Source: Prorocentrum cordatum (Eukaryota > Sar > Dinophyceae > Prorocentrales > Prorocentraceae). From it: a stretch of 64,000 nucleotides of DNA. The stretch spans positions 130,474-194,473 of the forward strand of contig CAUYUJ010000914.1 in assembly GCA_963575745.1 (NCBI GenBank). Reading direction: 5' to 3'. The notes under the pieces were generated by a model that had not been told where the DNA came from, searched no databases, and saw nothing but the letters and a program-made list of their open reading frames with translations. Each line of letters starts with the position of its first letter. Position 1 is the stretch's first letter. Of this stretch, positions 58,634 through 64,000 are shown piece after piece. Both the position numbers and the translations under genes were made by a program.

Positions 58634-60603
58634 GCCCTGTCTCCACGTGGGGTCCTGGTGCAGGGCCAGCGACAGGGAGCGTGAACGTACGTCCCCCCTG
58701 GATGAAGCTCCGCCGCATCAACTCCCGCGACTTCAACACCGTACGTTCCGTGCGCATTGAGGCCGCTGACGAAAAGCTTCCTCATATCGGTGCCTGCTCT
58801 GCGGAGAGCAGCGAGCCTCCTCTTCCGAGACTGTAGCTTTTGCATTCGCTGCTTCAGCACTGGGCGACTGAGACGTCGGCAACGGAGGTTGCCAACTGCA
58901 AAATCTACCCCCAAGTTTTTCCCTGACGGTGCAACTTGCCCAGCTTTGGAGCCCAGCGCTTTGGCCAGCTTTTTGCGAAGGCCGTCTGAGTTGGCTAGAG
59001 TGATCGATTTTCTGCAAGCCACAGTACAACCCAGGTCATTCTCAATCACTTTAGCCAAGGCCTCTGCTCCCGCCGTCAACTCCCTCACGACAACTTCGGG
59101 GTCATCATCTGTGATGCCCACTTGGAAGTCGTCTATAAACAAGGAGAGCGGCAGACGCCGGTGCTTGGACTGCCACGCGTCCAGCGGCTCTAACGTGTAC
59201 ACCTGCACTAAATACGTGTCAAAAGGGCCCCCGGCAGCGAGCCCTTGGCCCGGATGCCCCGCAGGAACAGTCGCGCCCTCGTAAGACACGAAACGAAGGG
59301 CTTGATGCTGATTGAGCACGACAGCTAATATGGATAGCGGGAAGTGCGTTTTATCCGCGCGCTCCCAAAAGACTGGCCGCTGCACATGCTCGTAATAGTC
59401 AGACATATCCCACAGGAGAGCTGCTGAGTGTGCTGGGCGCCCCTCCGCTGTGGCCGCCTCTGGCACTAGCGCTTGCTGGAACACTAATTCCGCGATGCTG
59501 CGGCCCTTCTGGTGGCACAGATAGGGTCTGGGGCGTGCTGTCTCCCAGGCCTTCGCGAGGGGCAGCCTGCATTTTGCCCAGACCCTGTAAAGAGCTGGTA
59601 AGAGGCCTATGCTTCGGAAGGCGGGTACTCCCGGTTGCTTTGCAGCAGCCTTCTGAAGAAGGGTCGCAACTACTGCTAAGATGGCCGTGGGGAACCTGCC
59701 GTGGCGTTCCACCGAGTGCAAAAGTATCGCAACCACTTCGAGTTGCTCCAACGAGAGAAAGCAAAAATGCCTAGGGTGGAAGCCGTCGTACGTTTGCGCC
59801 GTGTCCCTAGAGAATGACATTGACGCTTCACGTATGGCCTCCGGCCTCAACGGGGGCAGATTTTCCTCCCGCGGTGGCTTACAAGGAGGTCTCGAATTCG
59901 GCGTGGTGCGCCATAGCTCGGCCAACCTGGCAGCTTTTGCATGCAAAAAACAAGATGGCCGCCCTGACCACTCTTCGTGCCATTTTACTTGGGCAGGCGT
60001 CCACATGGGTTGATGCTTGGACCATCTGTGGGCCCAGCCAACTGACTTATTATTCGCCCTGGTGACCCAGTCGCGCCACGCTTTGGTGCGATCTTGGGTC
60101 TCCAGTGCCAATTCGTTCGCAAGCTGGTCTGAAATTGCTTTTGCCGGCCCCTCGAGAAGCTCTGTGGCCTGCCTTACTGGCAAGCTGACTGTTTTGCCGT
60201 CTGGTGATATCTGTCGGCATGCTACCGCAATGTCCTGTAGTACGAGGCGGGTCTCTTCAGATGGGCTTGGCACCTCTGCAGGGGCCTCCTGTGCTCGAGC
60301 CGCCGCCTCCTCTATCGGGGCCCCAGTGGCTACGCACCGGGTGAAATCTTGCAAATTGTTCGCAATGGCCCTGAGGGTAGCCGCTTTGGACACCCAAGCC
60401 TCGTGCCCTTTCCCATTCGTCTTGAAATCGGCTGCAGATCGCCAGTCGATGGTCGGGACTAGGCCGCGCGGCCGCTCGCTTCTTAAAGGCGTCCCCGTTA
60501 TCCGCGAGATTTCAGAAGCAAGCTCTTTGGCGAAAGCCGTGTAAAATATGTCAAGCAAGTGTTGCTTGACATCGTCGTTCATCGATGAACGCATCTGGGA
60601 CAA
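58480..60603 (-). pseudogene. Second LINE: reverse transcriptase
   Basis: In frame with the endonuclease upstream across a TGA at 60634-60636; no ATG at its 5' limit. RT motifs: FRSIGLLPALYRVWAKCRLP, motif A ALLWDMSDYYEHV (about 59385-59412), motif B GATVPAGHPGQGLAAGGP, motif C LFIDDFQVGI (about 59125-59145). The first 200 residues are helical linker. The frame is lost near 58690. Confidence 0.85.
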
Positions 60604-60636
60604 AAGTTGCCCCGCTGCCTCCCGGAGGTGGTTTCA

Positions 60637-61400
60637 GCTGGCAAAGCCCAGCTGCGGGCCTATCATTGCCTCCGCTGGGAACCGGGTCGGGCGCCTAAGC
60701 ACTGGGACCAAAACTTCCCTATCTAGTAAGATAGACAAGCTGACTGGGCGACGCGGCGAAGATTTGAAAGAGGTTAGCGAGGCCACCTCCTTCACTAGCG
60801 GGTGAAACGCGACTGATATAAGGAAATAATCAATCTTGGAAGCAGTCTTTTTGGCATAATGAGTGTCTTTTGCGGGGGCGATCAAATTGAAGCGCCCTCT
60901 CTCACCAAAGTCGGTCTTTAAAATAAACGAAGGGTCCATGTTCAGATCTCCCCCCGCTATGATTGGCAGACCTGTCTCATGCTGGAGAATGCCCAGGTGG
61001 GCAAGCAAGCTTCGATTAGCCTCGCTGAGCTTCTCCACTGGGCGCAGATAGATAGAGACAAGTAAGATAGACTCGAAGCCAGGCGTCTCGTATCTGACGG
61101 CTGCCAGTCGCCAGGGTTCTGCACAGGTCGCGATGCCTTTCGGGAGTGGGGAAATCCCCACATCTTTGCCCGAACGCACCAGGATTGCACCCCCCCCACT
61201 GCCCTGTTTTCTGCTGAGCGGGTGGCCGGACTAAAAACTGGAAGCCAGCCCCTGCTGCGGCAGTGCTCTACAGCCAAGTGTATGTCATGCGGATCGCCCA
61301 AGAGAGTCTCTTGGAGAAACAAAACTGCGAATGAGGCCAAGGAGCCGTCATCCAGCCGGTCTCGCATGGTGGGCCAAGAACTCCCGTTGAAGGTGGCCAT
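60637..61400 (-). pseudogene. Second LINE: APE endonuclease with altered catalytic residue
   Basis: Starts MATFNGSSW (ATG 61398-61400; Asn motif), then VLFLQETLL (Glu). A frameshift in a C8 run (61190-61197) leads to GGAILVRSG, VSIYLRPVE, IIAGGDLNMDP (Asp/Asn) and SKIDYFLIS. The last motif reads SSPRRPVSL, where the family has SPHRPV or SDH, so the catalytic His is Arg (CGT). Inactive as it stands. Confidence 0.75.
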
Positions 61401-61488
61401 CAAACTGGGCCGCACCTTGCCCGGGATTAAAAGTGAGGCCGCCACGTCTGGCCGGCTTGCACCAGGAACTGTGCCGCTCAGTCGGCTG

Positions 61489-62889
61489 TTACCCCGGCGA
61501 CCGGGGTGGCCCTGCCGCCGCAGCCGCCTCCGCTGCGCCGCTGGCGCCAGCGCCCGCCGGCGCGTCCGCCCTTGGTGCGGCGGCCGTTTGGCTACTGTCG
61601 CCTGCGCCTGCCGGCGCCGCTTCCTTCTTGGTCTCGGGGCGTGTTTGCCCAGAGACGTGTTCATCCTCTTGCTCCGCTAGCCCCACTGTCGCCAACTGAT
61701 TGGCGAGCTGCTCCGAGGTCTGGTTGATCGCCAAGACTTTCTCCCGGAAGGGCGCTGCCCCCAGGTTTGGCGCAGGCTCCAACTCTACCTCTGGTGTGTG
61801 TCCAAGCGGTGCGAGGAGGGTCTTCCGCACCTTATCCATGAGCTCATTCTCGGGGAGTTCGATATCTTCGGGGCGCGCTTTGCAGTGTGCGAGCAGCTGC
61901 GACCCAGTCGGGTCTGGCGGACCGCTCTCGGGCTTCATCGATGCCTCGATGAGTTGAAGCTGCGCCTTTTTGCCCTGGAGGTTGCTGATCTTTACGTTGA
62001 TCTCGTCCCCCAGGCGCTCGTAGTCGTCGCAGGTCTCATCAATGAGGTCCTCTAGCTACCTGAGGTCGCCCTTCTTGCGCTGAATGACATCCGTCTCGTC
62101 CTTGATGGACTGTTTCAGGCGGTCTGCCTGCGACGCCAATGGGGGCGCGAGGAACGATTTCTTCCGGAGGTCCTCTAGCTCTTGTGTCGCCTGGAGCAGC
62201 TTGGGGTGGTCTGGCTGGACTTTGCTCTTCCAGAAGTCTACTTCCGCCTTGGCCAGGTCAATTGGTGACAAGTTGTGCTTCTGGGGCAACTTCAAAGGAC
62301 CGGTAAAACCATCTTGGCCCTTGTCCTTCCCTTTTCTTTTGCCCTTCAACTTGCCCTTGCCTTTTCCCTTGCCCGCGCCTTTGGGTTCGTGGTTGCCCTG
62401 GCCTTGCTGGTAGGCGGGCGGTGGCTCTGGCCAGGTGTGTCCGCCGTAGTGCTCGGGCGCACTCAGCAAGGGCATAGGCAATACAGGGTGCCCGCTCTGG
62501 CCCTGCGCATGCTGCGGGTAATGCGGCACTGGCCACATGCCGCCATAGCGTGCTGCGGGCACGGCCATGGGCGGTGTCGTCAGGGGCGGCGGCGGCGGCG
62601 GCGGCGGCGGGGCCTCCATGGCCACCTCCAGCGGCCTCTCTGCCTCCGTCCTGGGGTGCGCTGCTCGCTGCTGCTCTGGCCCACGGTCGTCACTCGCAAG
62701 CGCGCGCTTGCCGCACATGGACCCGCGGCTGCATGAGCGAGGCTGGCTGCGAGTCCTTGAGCAGCCCCGTGCAGCCCGGCGGAGGGCAAGGGCGGGCCCT
62801 CTCTCCCGCGCACGTCGGTGCCCGAGTGGGGTGGGGCTCGCCCTTGAAGAAGCTGTTTCCGCCGCTGTAGGCCATGATGACTGGGTCAA
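61489..62889 (-). pseudogene. Second LINE: ORF1
   Basis: Proline-rich N part, a basic GKGKGKGKLKGKRKGKDKG stretch, then a coiled-coil-like region (KLLQATQELEDLRKKSFLAP; LEDLIDETCDDYERLGDEIN) interrupted by a TAG at 62056-62058. It ends in an Ala/Pro-rich tail overlapping the endonuclease start region. Typical of RNA-binding, multimerising ORF1 proteins of LINEs by composition only. The true start may be the ATG at about 62873 (MAYSGGNSFFKGEPHP) in another frame. Confidence 0.6.
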
Positions 62890-63249
62890 AGACTGGCCAC
62901 TTACTGCGGGGCGAGCTTGGTGGCTGGAGACGTCGCTTGCTCCCAGATGATCCCAGATGCTGCGGTGACGTCTGCCCGCAACTCAAGGGGGGTCTCAACG
63001 TTGGCTCAACGCCGAAACCTCTACTGCAGCCTAAGCTGGCTAGTGGGCCCCCCTACTATGGGGGCGCGAAGGCGGCCTCTAGAGGCTTCCTGGCCGGTTG
63101 GTCAGGGATCCCTGGACACCTCTTTGGGTTTCCTGGCTCTATAAATCGAGCTATTGAATCTCGACTAGGAAGCGCCCCGCGCTCCCAGACAGGCGGCACG
63201 GACAGCGCCCAACCATAACTTAAATGCGATTATCTCAACTCCGAGCTCC
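62890..63249. other. Probable 5' UTR of the second LINE
   Basis: No convincing gene; short frames only. Lies between ORF1 and the direct repeats. Confidence 0.4.
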
Positions 63250-63798
63250 AGCAACCGCAACCTCAACAGCAAGCGGTTGCATTTGAGACGGGATTTATTC
63301 CTCACCTTACGCTCGCACTCCAGTGCCGGGTCAGAAGAACGACACGCTCAGGGAGCTCAGGAGAGTGTTCTCCTAAGCAGTGGCGGGAAATCGCCCGCGC
63401 ACCGACTCCGTGACCTTTGTGTTGTCGTGCATGGCTGAATGGCGTTAGACACGGCCTAGCAAGGCCTTGCCCCGGAGCCCGAAAACGGGCAGGAAGCGCA
63501 ATTATGTTTACACCCCGTGCTTCGACTAGGGGCCGCCAGCGGTCCGCGACAGCCAGTTCCCCCGTTTTGGGGGGATGCCAGCCCGTCGGCTTTCGATGGG
63601 CTCTGACCTACAAGCAACCGCAACCTCAACAGCAAGCGGTTGCATTTGAGACGGGATTTATTCCTCACCTCACGCTCGCACTCCAGTGCCGGGTCAGAAG
63701 AACGACACGCTCAGGGAGCTCAGGAGAGTGTTCTCCTAAGCAGTGGCGGGAAATCGCCCGCGCACCGACTCCGTGACATTTGTGTTGTCGTGCATGGC
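63250..63798. repeat. 186-bp direct repeat, spacing 363 bp
   Basis: 63250-63435 and 63613-63798 differ at about two positions. Each begins with a hairpin GCAACCGC (14-base loop) GCGGTTGC and ends GTTGTCGTGCATGGC. The 177 bp between them occur once. Could be two units of a tandem 5' UTR monomer of the neighbouring LINE, or the ends of a tiny non-autonomous LTR element. Confidence 0.85.
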
Positions 63799-64000
63799 GG
63801 GCAAACGGGAACAACATAAGATTGACATCCCCATTTTCGGTGTACCGGCCTATCCGTGGTTTTAGGCTCTGCTATGCCCGATCGTGCTTCACATACTCGC
63901 GCACTGACTCGAGAGCTGCAACAGCGGCAGGCGGATATAGCGATGTGCATGACGATGGCTGCGCGCGCGGCAGCTGGCAGGCTGATCCAGTCGAATCAGC
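63799..64000. other. No gene recognised
   Basis: Unique sequence running off the window; nothing supported. Confidence 0.5.

Larger units (their letters stand above)
56636..62889 (-). mobile_element. Second LINE (ORF1, APE endonuclease, RT, RNase H), decayed
   Basis: Ordinary-size APE-type LINE with its own RNase H. Lesions seen: TAG in ORF1 (62056-62058), a frameshift at a C8 run (61190-61197), TGA between EN and RT (60634-60636), frameshifts near 58690 and 58640, TAA before the RNase H part (58364-58366), and loss of the endonuclease catalytic His. Unrelated in detail to the giant element: motif wording differs and the CCAGGGA octamers and hairpins are missing. Ends not defined. Confidence 0.8.

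Noticed and set aside
63250-63798. LTR retrotransposon with 186-bp LTRs
   Set aside because: Only 177 bp lie between the repeats, no primer-binding site or polypurine tract was seen, and no TG...CA ends. Tandem monomers fit better.

Overview
The window looks like nuclear DNA of a dinoflagellate. It is GC-rich and full of trinucleotide microsatellites. Nearly every recognisable gene lies on the minus strand. There are relict copies of the dinoflagellate spliced leader (CCGTAGCC....GGCTCAA), and one gene has introns with GA-AG as well as GT-AG ends, which is typical of the group. The species cannot be fixed from this sequence; Prorocentrum or a Symbiodiniaceae-like genome would fit. No bacterial operon, CRISPR array, rRNA or tRNA was seen.

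Layout. 1-2.7 kb: microsatellites and one possible terminal exon. 2.7-4.9 kb: an intronless minus-strand gene for a membrane protein with PAS, cysteine-rich and PDZ domains, headed by a relict spliced leader. 4.98-49.55 kb: read as ONE giant non-LTR retrotransposon (LINE-like) on the minus strand, about 27.2 kb long without its insertion. It is flanked by a 36-bp near-perfect target-site duplication (4940-4975 and 49552-49587) and ends in a short poly(A) against the 3' copy. In sense order it encodes: a leader with many small hairpins; a cysteine-pair protein; unknown domains; a RING-H2 finger; a low-complexity linker; a C5 cytosine methyltransferase; an APE-type endonuclease; reverse transcriptase; RNase H; a second cistron with a C2H2 finger, a UPF1-like superfamily-1 helicase and CxxC zinc ribbons; and a third cistron that starts by an ATGA overlap. 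It carries several frameshifts and nonsense codons, so this copy is decayed (or the assembly has indel errors).

The endonuclease of that element is split by a 17,374-bp insertion (18985-36358). It has a 3-bp target duplication (GTA/TAC), short imperfect terminal inverted repeats and A-rich subterminal repeats. Removing it restores the endonuclease reading frame exactly. The insertion carries an intron-containing, apparently intact compact C5 methyltransferase (20262-22155), a decayed transposase-like gene family known from many dinoflagellates (24.5-27.0 kb), two multi-exon genes with lysine/glycine/threonine-rich repeats (28.5-31.1 and 32.6-35.6 kb), compound repeats and microsatellites. A cargo-bearing CACTA-like DNA transposon is the simplest reading, but this is an inference.

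49.6-56.6 kb is non-coding as far as can be seen: minisatellites, an 83-bp satellite and long GGA tracts. 56.6-62.9 kb is a second, ordinary LINE on the minus strand (ORF1, endonuclease, RT, RNase H, zinc tail), also decayed. Upstream of it is a 186-bp direct repeat at 363-bp spacing that may be its 5' UTR monomers.

The novelty is the giant element: one LINE that combines a DNA methyltransferase, a RING finger and a UPF1-like helicase, plus a repeated hairpin with constant loop and covarying stem and a strongly enriched octamer that occur in the element and not in the insertion.
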